Positions 50,891-64,000 of a DNA stretch of 64,000 nucleotides are shown piece by piece (the first letter of the stretch is position 1; each line of letters begins with the position of its first letter). Location of the stretch: positions 24,267 to 88,266 of the forward strand of contig NZ_BLLI01000002.1 in assembly GCF_011170085.1 (NCBI RefSeq), written 5' to 3'. Made by a program: the position numbers and the translations under genes. This DNA is from Pseudolactococcus hodotermopsidis. GTDB taxonomy: Bacteria > Bacillota > Bacilli > Lactobacillales > Streptococcaceae. The notes beneath the pieces are model-generated. The model saw only the letters and a program-made list of their open reading frames with translations. It did not search any database and had not been told where the DNA came from.

Positions 50891-51703
50891 ATGAAAAACA
50901 AACTTTTGAAATTAGTCGTAGCAGCGGGTGCTTTGCTTGCATTTGCAGGATGTGAAAAGTATGATAATACTGAAACTGCTGCGCCAGCAGATAAAAATAC
51001 AGAAGTTACTTTGTATGTTGTTCGTCATGGTAAAACAATGTTGAATACAACTGACCGTGTGCAAGGTTGGTCAGATGCTGTTTTAACACCTGCTGGAGAA
51101 GAAGTCGTTTCAGCTGCTGGTCGTGGGTTGAAAGATGTCGAATTTGACAAGGCTTACAGTAGCGACAGTGGTCGTGCGATGCAAACTGCAAATCTGATTT
51201 TAGCTGAAAATGCTAAATCAGCAGACTTAAAACTTGAGTCTGACAAACGTTTACGTGAGTTTAACTTTGGTACTTACGAAGGCGATTTGAATGAAACAAT
51301 GTGGACGGACATTGCCAAGAGCCAAGGTAAAACTTTGGAAGAATGGCAAAGTGAAGGTATTGCGCCAAGTGATTTTGCAAACAGTGTTGCAGCGCTTGAC
51401 AAGGATCGTGTTGAAGAAGGCGTGAATTGGCCAGCTGAAGATTATGCAACAATCACAAAACGCTTGAAAGAAAGCGTTACTGAAATTGCTGAAAATGCTA
51501 GCAAATCAGGCGATGACAAGGTTTTGATTGTATCACATGGTTTGAGCATTTCAGCTTTGATTGATACGCTTTTTGATGGTTACGAATTGCCAGCTGGTGG
51601 TTTGAAAAACGCTAGCGTGACTGAAATCAAGTATAAAGACGGTAAGTTTGAACTTGGCACAGTCAACGACTTGAGTTACATTGAAAAAGGGACTAAAAAA
51701 TAA
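50891..51703 (+). CDS. Histidine-phosphatase-family lipoprotein
   Basis: A 270-residue protein with a signal peptide and lipobox LAFAGC (Cys21), so it is anchored outside the membrane. The domain is of the phosphoglycerate mutase-like type: LYVVRHGKTMLNTTDRVQGW (R45, H46) and VLIVSHGLSISALI with the second histidine, plus REFNFGTYEGD. An extracellular phosphatase role is likely; substrate unknown. GGAG lies before the ATG. It may be read through from the PTS genes. Confidence 0.85.
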   Translation: MKNKLLKLVVAAGALLAFAGCEKYDNTETAAPADKNTEVTLYVVRHGKTMLNTTDRVQGWSDAVLTPAGEEVVSAAGRGLKDVEFDKAYSSDSGRAMQTANLILAENAKSADLKLESDKRLREFNFGTYEGDLNETMWTDIAKSQGKTLEEWQSEGIAPSDFANSVAALDKDRVEEGVNWPAEDYATITKRLKESVTEIAENASKSGDDKVLIVSHGLSISALIDTLFDGYELPAGGLKNASVTEIKYKDGKFELGTVNDLSYIEKGTKK

Positions 51704-51721
51704 CTCAAATAGTTGATATGG

Positions 51722-51747
51722 ATAGTACGCTCAGGCGTACTATTTGC
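51722..51747 (+). terminator. Terminator of the histidine-phosphatase gene
   Basis: ATAGTACGC (51722-51730), loop TCAG, GCGTACTAT (51735-51743), then TTTG. The stem is perfect; the T-run is short. Confidence 0.55.
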
Positions 51748-51762
51748 ACAATGTGGTAAATC

Positions 51763-51776
51763 TGACAGCGTTTACA
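51763..51776 (+). promoter_or_regulatory. cre site upstream of the first GH1 gene
   Basis: TGACAGCGTTTACA matches 13 of 14 positions of the cre consensus. No convincing -35/-10 pair is seen next to it. Confidence 0.55.
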
Positions 51777-51807
51777 AGACAGGTGTCTTTGAACAGACGA
51801 ACAAAAA

Positions 51808-53383
<1,576 letters not shown>

Positions 53384-53473
53384 CTGACCGCAATTTGCTT
53401 ACAACTAGCTCTAAATTTGTATTCATCTATACTTATTTCCATAAGTATATTTAAATAAAAAAACAAACAATAA

Positions 53474-57615
<4,142 letters not shown>

Positions 57616-57627
57616 GATAACAAGGAG

Positions 57628-57652
57628 GAGGCTGGCTATTCAGCCTCTTTTT
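57628..57652 (+). terminator. Terminator of the third GH1 gene
   Basis: GAGGCTG, loop GCTATT, CAGCCTC (57641-57647), five Ts. Confidence 0.75.
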
Positions 57653-57658
57653 GCTTAA

Positions 57659-58429
<771 letters not shown>

Positions 58430-58453
58430 TTCAGATTCAAAGGAAAATAAAAA

Positions 58454-58583
58454 GAGGCTGGGACAAAAGTCGAAAATTAGCAGAATTTAGCTAACTATAA
58501 AATAGAAAAACCACATGAAATCAACGTTTTCAAAAACGAATTTCATGCGGTTTTTCTATTTTTGAAACTTTTGTCCCGGCCTC
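58454..58583. terminator. Large nested palindrome, bidirectional terminator
   Basis: Outer arms GAGGCTGGGACAAAAGT (58454-58470) and ACTTTTGTCCCGGCCTC (58567-58583) pair with one G-T. Inner arms around AGAAAAACCACATGAAA and TTTCATGCGGTTTTTCT pair with one wobble. It lies between converging genes and ends in a T-run. The inner core is related to the palindrome at 2895-2942; the outer arms resemble a widespread streptococcal terminator sequence. Confidence 0.7.
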
Positions 58584-58589
58584 GTTTTC

Positions 58590-59960
58590 TTACAATTTAT
58601 CATTAATAAATTTCACAAAATGATTCCACATGACCTTGATGGCATTACTTCGTTTAACAGAAGTAGTTGCCGTCAAATAAAAAGTTTCGCCGTCATGATT
58701 TGGCAAGTAGCCCAAATCATCCTTGATTGAAAATGTGACTCTAACAAGTTTTTGTCCTTTTTTAATTGCAGCAGTGACATTAGCATTTTGTTTTTTATTA
58801 AAAGCAATCGTTGTTTTAGTATCCATATCGAGCATTGGCACGACAGCAGAAAAATTTTCAGCTGGCAAGACTTCAACGCTTTTTTGATTACCATCCAAAA
58901 CAGTGAGCTTATTTGGTGCACCGTGATTAGCCATTTTAACGCCTTTGAGCGCAATATCCTGTGTTTTCCAGTTGCCATAGACATAATTCATTAGCCCGCT
59001 TGTCTCGCTAAAGCGCGCATAATCGTCATTTTCTGCATTCTCAGCATTTAGTACAACTGTGATAATTCGGAAGTCATTTTGAATTGTTGTGGCAACAAAA
59101 CAAGCACCAGCAAATTCAGTCGTTCCTGTTTTAAGACCGTCAACGCCATCGCGAGCAGCGGGTAATGTTGGTAGCATATAATTGTAAGTAGTAAGTTCTT
59201 GCTCAGATTCACCACCTTCATCAAAGATAGCCTCAGTTTTTTTAGTCGTTTCTAAAATCTCAGGGAAATCTGAAATCAGATGTTGGGCAATAATCGCCAC
59301 ATCCTTGGCGGATAGCTGATTTTCATCTGTTTCCGCTGAACCAGGATAGATATTTTCGCCAAGAACACTATTACTAAGCCCAGTAGCATTGACAAGTTTA
59401 GCATCACTAATGCCCCAATAAGTCAACTTCGCTTTCATCATATCAACGAATTTGGGCTCGGACCCACCAATCGTTTCAGCTAAAGTAATTGCCGCCGAAT
59501 TTGCCGATTGAATCATTGCCGCATTAAATAAATCTCGAATTGTAAAAGTCTCATCCTTATTCATAACAGCAATATTTGAAGCTTCAGGATTCTGCGTCAA
59601 CTCATAGGCATAGTCGCTCATCATGATTTTATCGTCCCAGTGCAGTGTCCCATTTTTGATAGCCTCAAGCGTTAGATAAGCTGTGATTGTTTTGGTAATG
59701 GAGGCAATCCCCATCGCCTCATCAACATTTTTTGCATAGAAAATTTTTCCACTAACAGGGTCAATGGCAATTGCAGCCTTTGCAGCGACATCAAAAGGTT
59801 CAGAATCGCTAGTCACAGAGCTTTCAGATGTTTCAGCAGATTCATCCGTCGTTTGTATCAATTCGTCATCCTCAGCACGAACAATCACTGTAATTGGCGC
59901 AACAATCGCCCCAAAACAAATGGCAAAAGACATTATAAATAGTAATAGTTTCTTTTTCAT
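58590..59960 (-). CDS. dacA: D-alanyl-D-alanine carboxypeptidase (PBP5/DacA type)
   Basis: A 456-residue S11 peptidase that trims the terminal D-Ala of peptidoglycan pentapeptides. Signal peptide at the start (LLLFIMSFAICFGAIVAPITV), an acidic Ser/Thr-rich linker, then S87-I-T-K90, SAN (SANSAAITLAE) and KTG (DGLKTGTTEFAG). The C-terminal domain and an amphipathic tail (WNHFVKFINDKL) for membrane contact follow. Monocistronic. Confidence 0.93.
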   Translation of the reverse strand: MKKKLLLFIMSFAICFGAIVAPITVIVRAEDDELIQTTDESAETSESSVTSDSEPFDVAAKAAIAIDPVSGKIFYAKNVDEAMGIASITKTITAYLTLEAIKNGTLHWDDKIMMSDYAYELTQNPEASNIAVMNKDETFTIRDLFNAAMIQSANSAAITLAETIGGSEPKFVDMMKAKLTYWGISDAKLVNATGLSNSVLGENIYPGSAETDENQLSAKDVAIIAQHLISDFPEILETTKKTEAIFDEGGESEQELTTYNYMLPTLPAARDGVDGLKTGTTEFAGACFVATTIQNDFRIITVVLNAENAENDDYARFSETSGLMNYVYGNWKTQDIALKGVKMANHGAPNKLTVLDGNQKSVEVLPAENFSAVVPMLDMDTKTTIAFNKKQNANVTAAIKKGQKLVRVTFSIKDDLGYLPNHDGETFYLTATTSVKRSNAIKVMWNHFVKFINDKL

Positions 59961-60033
59961 AATAAAATTATATCAAAATTTCAACGTTTTTGTTATCTAT
60001 AAACAAATAAAAATGGTGCATTATGATAAAAAT

Positions 60034-60062
60034 TTGACATTTATCAAAAATAATGATAAACT
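60034..60062 (+). promoter_or_regulatory. Promoter of rpsL-rpsG
   Basis: TTGACA (60034-60039), 17 nt, TAAACT (60057-60062). The leader to rpsL is about 195 nt. Confidence 0.7.
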
Positions 60063-60101
60063 ATAAAACGGTACTTTTTCATTTGGTCAAACAAAAGGAG
60101 C

Positions 60102-60158
60102 ATGGCGATTGAACAATTGACATGTAGTATCCAAACTTCTTGTTGGAACTTGGTTTAA
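60102..60158 (+). other. Possible 18-codon leader reading frame
   Basis: ATG at 60102 to TAA at 60156 encodes 18 residues with two Cys and one Trp. AAAAGGAG ends only 1 nt before the ATG, which is too close for normal initiation, so translation is doubtful. Confidence 0.2.
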
Positions 60159-60194
60159 GCGACCATATACCGACACAACTAAACGAAAAAACGA

Positions 60195-60264
60195 AAGGAA
60201 TGCTATCAATTTCATTAGCGCTTATTGACTTTTAGTCAAAATGATCATTGATAGCAAGTAAGAA
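60195..60264 (+). promoter_or_regulatory. rpsL leader hairpin between SD and start codon
   Basis: AAAGGA (60195-60200) is followed by a hairpin with a perfect 10-bp base, TGCTATCAAT (60201-60210) and ATTGATAGCA (60247-60256), enclosing TTGACT-TTT-AGTCAA (60225-60239). Then come 8 nt (AGTAAGAA) and the rpsL ATG at 60265. No SD lies in those 8 nt. If the hairpin is skipped, SD to ATG spacing is normal, so this looks like a split ribosome binding site; it could also be an r-protein control element. Confidence 0.5.
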
Positions 60265-60678
60265 ATGCCTACTATTAACCAATTGGTTCGCAAACCGCGT
60301 AAATCAAAAGTCGTTAAATCTACTGCACCGGCTTTGAACGTTGGCTACAACAGCCGTAAAAAAGTTCAAACTAAGACAAATTCACCACAAAAACGTGGGG
60401 TTGCCACTCGTGTAGGGACAATGACACCGAAAAAACCTAACTCAGCTTTGCGTAAATTCGCTCGTGTGCGTTTGTCAAATCTGATTGAAGTGACTGCTTA
60501 CATTCCAGGTATTGGACACAACTTGCAAGAACATAGTGTGGTTCTTTTGCGTGGTGGTCGTGTAAAAGACTTGCCAGGGGTACGTTACCATATCGTTCGT
60601 GGCGCACTTGATACAGCTGGTGTGACAGATCGTAAACAAAGCCGTTCTAAATACGGTACTAAAAAACCAAAAGCATAA
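60265..60678 (+). CDS. rpsL: Ribosomal protein S12
   Basis: 137 residues with the full S12 sequence: [12 protein letters not shown] at the start, [19 protein letters not shown] (the streptomycin-sensitive loop, wild type K) and the second loop [17 protein letters not shown]. It is part of the 30S decoding centre. First gene of the str operon; rpsG follows after 19 bp. Confidence 0.97.
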   Translation: MPTINQLVRKPRKSKVVKSTAPALNVGYNSRKKVQTKTNSPQKRGVATRVGTMTPKKPNSALRKFARVRLSNLIEVTAYIPGIGHNLQEHSVVLLRGGRVKDLPGVRYHIVRGALDTAGVTDRKQSRSKYGTKKPKA

Positions 60679-60697
60679 TCGAAAGGAGATAAGATAA

Positions 60698-61165
60698 ATG
60701 CGTAAAAATCGTGCACCAAAACGTGAAGTTTTGCCAGATCCACTTTATAACTCAGTAGTTGTTACACGCCTTATCAATCGCGTTATGCTTGATGGTAAAC
60801 GTGGTACTTCAGCAAGTATCGTCTACGGCGCTTTTGAACAAATCAAAGAAGCAACTGGAACAGAAGCTATCGAAGTATTTGAACAAGCGATGGAAAACAT
60901 CATGCCTGTCCTTGAAGTTCGCGCTCGCCGTGTTGGTGGGTCAAACTATCAAGTCCCAGTTGAAGTTCGTCCAGAACGCCGTGTGACACTTGGTTTGCGT
61001 TGGTTGGTAACAATCGCCCGCAAACGTGGTGAACATACAATGCAAGATCGTCTTGCCAAAGAAATCATGGATGCAGCTAATAACACAGGTGCTGCTGTCA
61101 AAAAACGTGAAGACACTCACAAAATGGCAGAAGCTAACCGTGCGTTCGCTCACTTCCGCTGGTAA
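60698..61165 (+). CDS. rpsG: Ribosomal protein S7
   Basis: 155 residues, canonical S7 ([34 protein letters not shown]... by its ends; NRAFAHFRW at the end). It nucleates the 30S head. AAAGGAG precedes the ATG. A strong terminator follows, so fusA has to be transcribed at least partly on its own. Confidence 0.97.
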   Translation: MRKNRAPKREVLPDPLYNSVVVTRLINRVMLDGKRGTSASIVYGAFEQIKEATGTEAIEVFEQAMENIMPVLEVRARRVGGSNYQVPVEVRPERRVTLGLRWLVTIARKRGEHTMQDRLAKEIMDAANNTGAAVKKREDTHKMAEANRAFAHFRW

Positions 61166-61255
61166 TTTTTGCGTGAGCAAACGTTGCCTAGCGACCTTTT
61201 CATAAGAAAAGACAGAGAGACTAACAAATAACTATTTCATACTTGAAATAAATCG

Positions 61256-61296
61256 AAAAACACTAGGTAGGCAACCTGCCTACTTAGTGTTTTTTA
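61256..61296 (+). terminator. Strong terminator between rpsG and fusA
   Basis: AAAAACACTA-G-GTAGGC (61256-61272), loop AACCT, GCCTAC-T-TAGTGTTTTT (61278-61294): a nearly perfect 17-bp stem with a T-run. In many Firmicutes rpsG and fusA are not separated so clearly. Confidence 0.85.
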
Positions 61297-61401
61297 CAAG
61301 CTTATGTTAAGGTGTAAACACTTCTAACTTGTCAACTGTTTGAGGTTTTAAAAATTCAAATAGTCGTCACTTAAACATTTAAAAAGGAGAACAAAAAACT
61401 C

Positions 61402-63477
61402 ATGGCTCGTGAATATTCACTAGAGAAAACACGTAATATCGGTATCATGGCTCACGTTGATGCTGGTAAAACAACAACAACTGAGCGTATCTTATACCAC
61501 ACAGGGAAGATCCACAAAATTGGTGAAACGCATGATGGCGCATCACAAATGGACTGGATGGAGCAAGAACAAGAACGTGGTATCACAATCACTTCAGCTG
61601 CAACAACAGCTTTTTGGAAAAACAACCGTGTAAATATTATTGACACGCCAGGTCACGTGGACTTTACAATTGAAGTGCAACGTTCACTTCGTGTCCTTGA
61701 CGGTGCAGTAACTGTTCTTGATTCACAAACAGGGGTTGAACCACAGACTGAAACAGTTTGGCGTCAAGCAACTGAATACAAAGTACCACGTATCGTTTTT
61801 GCCAATAAAATGGACAAAACAGGTGCTGATTTCTTGTACTCACTTTCTACTTTGAAAGATCGTTTACAAGCCAATGCGCACCCAATCCAACTCCCAATCG
61901 GTGCTGAAGATGACCTCAAAGGTATCATTGACCTTGTTGAGATGAAGGCTTATTTCTACGACGGCAAGCCAGAAGAAGAACCAACTGAGGGCGATATTCC
62001 AGCAGATATGCAAGAGCTTGCTGAAGAATGGCGTGCTAATCTTGTAGAGGCAGCAGCCGATACAGATGAGGACTTGATGATGAAATATCTCGAAGGAGAA
62101 GAAATCACAATTCCTGAACTCAAAGCAGCTATCCGTCAAGCAACAATTCAAGCCGATTTCTTCCCAATGTTGGGCGGTTCAGCTTACAAAAATATCGGTG
62201 TAAAATTGATGCTTGATGCCGTCCTTGACTACCTTCCAGCACCAACTGATGTCCCTGCTATCAATGGTATCAACCCTAAAACTGATGAAGAAGTGCAACG
62301 TCACGCATCAGATGAAGAACCATTTTCAGCAATTGCTTTCAAGATTATGACAGACCCATTTGTTGGGAAACTCACATTCTTCCGCGTTTACTCTGGTATT
62401 GTTGAGTCAGGCTCTTACGTTCTCAATGCAACAAAAGGCAAACGCGAACGTATCGGTCGTATTGTGCAAATGCACGCCGCTCACCGCTCAGAAATTGACA
62501 CTGTTTACGCTGGTGATATTGCTGCGGCTATCGGTTTCAAGGATACAACAACAGGTGATACTTTGTCAGCTGAAGATTCTCCAGTTATCCTTGAATCAAT
62601 CGAATTCCCAGAACCAGTTATCCAAATCGCGATTGAACCTAAAACAAAAGCTGACCAAGATAAAATGGGCATCGGTCTCCAAAAACTTGCTGAAGAAGAT
62701 CCGTCATTCCGCGTTGAAACAAACGTTGAAACAGGCGAAACCGTCATCTCTGGTATGGGCGAACTCCACTTGGATGTCCTCGTTGACCGTCTCCGCCGTG
62801 AGCATAAGGTTGAGGCAAATGTAGGCGCACCTCAAGTATCTTACCGCGAAACTTTCCGTGCCTCAACACAAGCGCGTGGTTTCTTCAAACGCCAATCAGG
62901 TGGTAAAGGTCAATTCGGTGACGTTTGGATTGAATTTACACCAAATGAAGAAGGCAAAGGATTTGAGTTTGAAAACGCAATCGTCGGTGGGGTTGTACCG
63001 CGTGAATTTATCCCAGCCGTTGAAAAAGGTCTCGTTGAGACAATGGCAAATGGTGTCCTTGCTGGTTATCCGCTCGTTGACGTCAAAGCGAAACTTTACG
63101 ATGGCTCATACCACGATGTCGATTCAAGTGAAACGGCCTTTAAAGTTGCCGCATCACTCGCTTTGAAAGAAGCTGCGAAGACAGCTGCACCAGCTATCCT
63201 TGAACCAATGATGAAAGTGACAATTACAGTACCAGAAGAATATCTTGGCGATATTTTCGGTCATGTTAGCTCACGTCGTGGTCGTGTTGAAGGACAAGAA
63301 GCGCTTGGTAATTCATTGATTGTAAATGCCATCGTGCCACTTGCTGAAATGTTCGGCTATGCCACAACTTTGCGCTCAGCAACACAAGGTCGCGGTACAT
63401 TCATGATGGTATTTGACCATTACGAAGACGTACCAAAATCAGTTCAAGAAGAAATTATCAAGAAAAACCAAGGATAA
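61402..63477 (+). CDS. fusA: Elongation factor G
   Basis: A 691-residue translocation GTPase. G1 is [16 protein letters not shown]2/switch [16 protein letters not shown]3 [10 protein letters not shown]4 [11 protein letters not shown]. Domains III-V follow with GGSGRGQFG-like [10 protein letters not shown] and the [11 protein letters not shown] segment. AAAAGGAG is 9 nt before the ATG. Followed by its own terminator. Confidence 0.97.
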   Translation: MAREYSLEKTRNIGIMAHVDAGKTTTTERILYHTGKIHKIGETHDGASQMDWMEQEQERGITITSAATTAFWKNNRVNIIDTPGHVDFTIEVQRSLRVLDGAVTVLDSQTGVEPQTETVWRQATEYKVPRIVFANKMDKTGADFLYSLSTLKDRLQANAHPIQLPIGAEDDLKGIIDLVEMKAYFYDGKPEEEPTEGDIPADMQELAEEWRANLVEAAADTDEDLMMKYLEGEEITIPELKAAIRQATIQADFFPMLGGSAYKNIGVKLMLDAVLDYLPAPTDVPAINGINPKTDEEVQRHASDEEPFSAIAFKIMTDPFVGKLTFFRVYSGIVESGSYVLNATKGKRERIGRIVQMHAAHRSEIDTVYAGDIAAAIGFKDTTTGDTLSAEDSPVILESIEFPEPVIQIAIEPKTKADQDKMGIGLQKLAEEDPSFRVETNVETGETVISGMGELHLDVLVDRLRREHKVEANVGAPQVSYRETFRASTQARGFFKRQSGGKGQFGDVWIEFTPNEEGKGFEFENAIVGGVVPREFIPAVEKGLVETMANGVLAGYPLVDVKAKLYDGSYHDVDSSETAFKVAASLALKEAAKTAAPAILEPMMKVTITVPEEYLGDIFGHVSSRRGRVEGQEALGNSLIVNAIVPLAEMFGYATTLRSATQGRGTFMMVFDHYEDVPKSVQEEIIKKNQG

Positions 63478-63492
63478 TTATCCGAATATTAA

Positions 63493-63525
63493 AACACGAA
63501 CAATTTCTATTGTTCGTGTTTTTTT
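63493..63525 (+). terminator. Terminator of fusA
   Basis: AACACGAACAAT, loop TTCT, ATTGTTCGTGTT (to 63520), then five more Ts; a perfect 12-bp stem. Confidence 0.88.
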
Positions 63526-63528
63526 GAT

Positions 63529-63751
63529 ATAATGGTGTGAGAATAGATAAAAGAAATCAGGTAGCACCCAAACGCCTAAGCGGTTTATTAGGGGATAGCC
63601 CTCCCTAAAATCTTTGCGACTTTCGTCGCTCAATCACTAAAGATAATATAAATGCCCCTTTTAAAATTTGCCAAATCAGGGATTTAACTCGTATAATGTA
63701 ATTAACCACACATACGGGTATTACCCTATGACAATCAAAGGAGAGCAGTAT
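63529..63751 (+). ncRNA. IS110 5' non-coding end, candidate bridge RNA region
   Basis: Between the fusA terminator and the IS110 transposase start there are about 220 nt without a gene. A TATAAT with upstream TGA follows directly on the terminator T-run (about 63529-63534). Structures: AAACGC-CTAA-GCGGTTT (with a bulge), TTAGGG...CCCTAA around 63587-63608, and the perfect GCGAC-TTTC-GTCGC near 63617-63630. In IS110-group elements the long 5' non-coding end encodes the bridge RNA that pairs with target and donor DNA. The exact element end and RNA limits are not visible here. Confidence 0.4.
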
Positions 63752-64000
63752 ATGTCTAGTATAATCTATATCGGAATGGATGTCCACAAAAAAAGTTTCA
63801 ATCTCTGTGCCTTAGATGGTCGCACAGGCGAACTTCTTGCAGAAACACGCTGTAACTCTGAAGTTAAAGACGTAAAAAATTTGTCAATCACATCGTTGAA
63901 GAAATGGCAGATGACGTTTTTGTGAAAGTCGGCTATGAAGCAGGTTGCTTAGGCTACGCTTTATATCATTCATTGACAGCCCTTGGTTTAGACTGCGATA
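63752..64000 (+). pseudogene. IS110-family transposase, 5' part, frameshifted
   Basis: Starts MSSIIYIGMDVHKKSFNLCALDG after GGAGAG: the N-terminal DEDD (RuvC-like) domain with the first Asp in GMDVHK. The frame breaks at six As (63874-63879); one more A would continue as KKFVNHIVEEMADDVFVKVGYEAG, after which GYEAGCLGYALYHSLTALGLDCD runs to the window end in the new frame and is typical of the family (YEAG). So the gene is broken or has a frameshift site, unless the run is a sequencing error. The 3' part is outside the window. Confidence 0.8.

Overview
The window looks like the oriC-proximal chromosome of a low-GC member of the Streptococcaceae, most likely Lactococcus in the broad sense (the raffinolactis/piscium side is a guess). 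Reasons: the order parB-dnaA-dnaN-rexB-rexA (lactococcal AddB/AddA), mfd and pth close to oriC, an araT-recO pair, CcpA-type cre sites, T-box control of trpS, and several beta-glucoside PTS and 6-phospho-beta-glucosidase genes.

Layout. 0-9.3 kb is accessory: the 5' end of a lactococcin-972-type bacteriocin gene, a candidate cre-controlled sRNA, a LacI-family regulator, a parS site, an AbiF/AbiD-type HEPN protein followed by its own small structured RNA, an ABC-F ATPase, a 242-bp MITE with intact target duplication, a four-gene YknWXYZ/MacB-like efflux operon and an IS5-group transposase remnant. 9.4-25 kb is mostly housekeeping: T-box-trpS, a GDPD, a lipoprotein, an ECF S component, recO, araT, a transglutaminase-like lipoprotein, tRNA-Lys(CTT), a 6S-like RNA, and the minus-strand cluster uppS-cdsA-dxr-rseP followed by proS, plus yajC. 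25-42.8 kb is the replication/repair block: parB, oriC with many DnaA boxes, dnaA, dnaN, rexB, rexA (with a perfect parS inside), a flippase, mfd, pth, ychF and a DUF951 gene. 42.9-58.4 kb is carbohydrate related: an orphan WxL-binding-type protein, an mgtC-like gene and a tyrosine phosphatase, a BglG/LicT antiterminator, two tandem beta-glucoside PTS IIBCA genes, a histidine-phosphatase lipoprotein, three GH1 enzymes, a Cof-type HAD phosphatase and a NagB-like deaminase. 58.5-64 kb has dacA, rpsL-rpsG, fusA and the start of an IS110-type element.

How it works together. The BglG/LicT protein, four RAT-like RNA elements and cre sites point to beta-glucoside-induced, catabolite-repressed uptake by the two IIBCA permeases and hydrolysis of the phosphorylated sugars by the GH1 enzymes. 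The two permease genes carry a RAT that overlaps a hairpin which would mask the Shine-Dalgarno sequence instead of a U-tailed terminator, and the mgtC-like gene carries a near-copy of the bglG promoter/RAT leader.

The most interesting signals are the AbiF-type protein with its adjacent 63-nt RNA, a modular repeat family (six copies in the window, three in perfect 131-bp tandem) with compensatory changes in a hairpin, the RAT/SD-masking leaders, a hairpin inserted between SD and start codon of rpsL, the fresh MITE, and the 5' non-coding end of an IS110 element where a bridge RNA would lie. All calls are from reading the sequence; no alignment or folding program was run.
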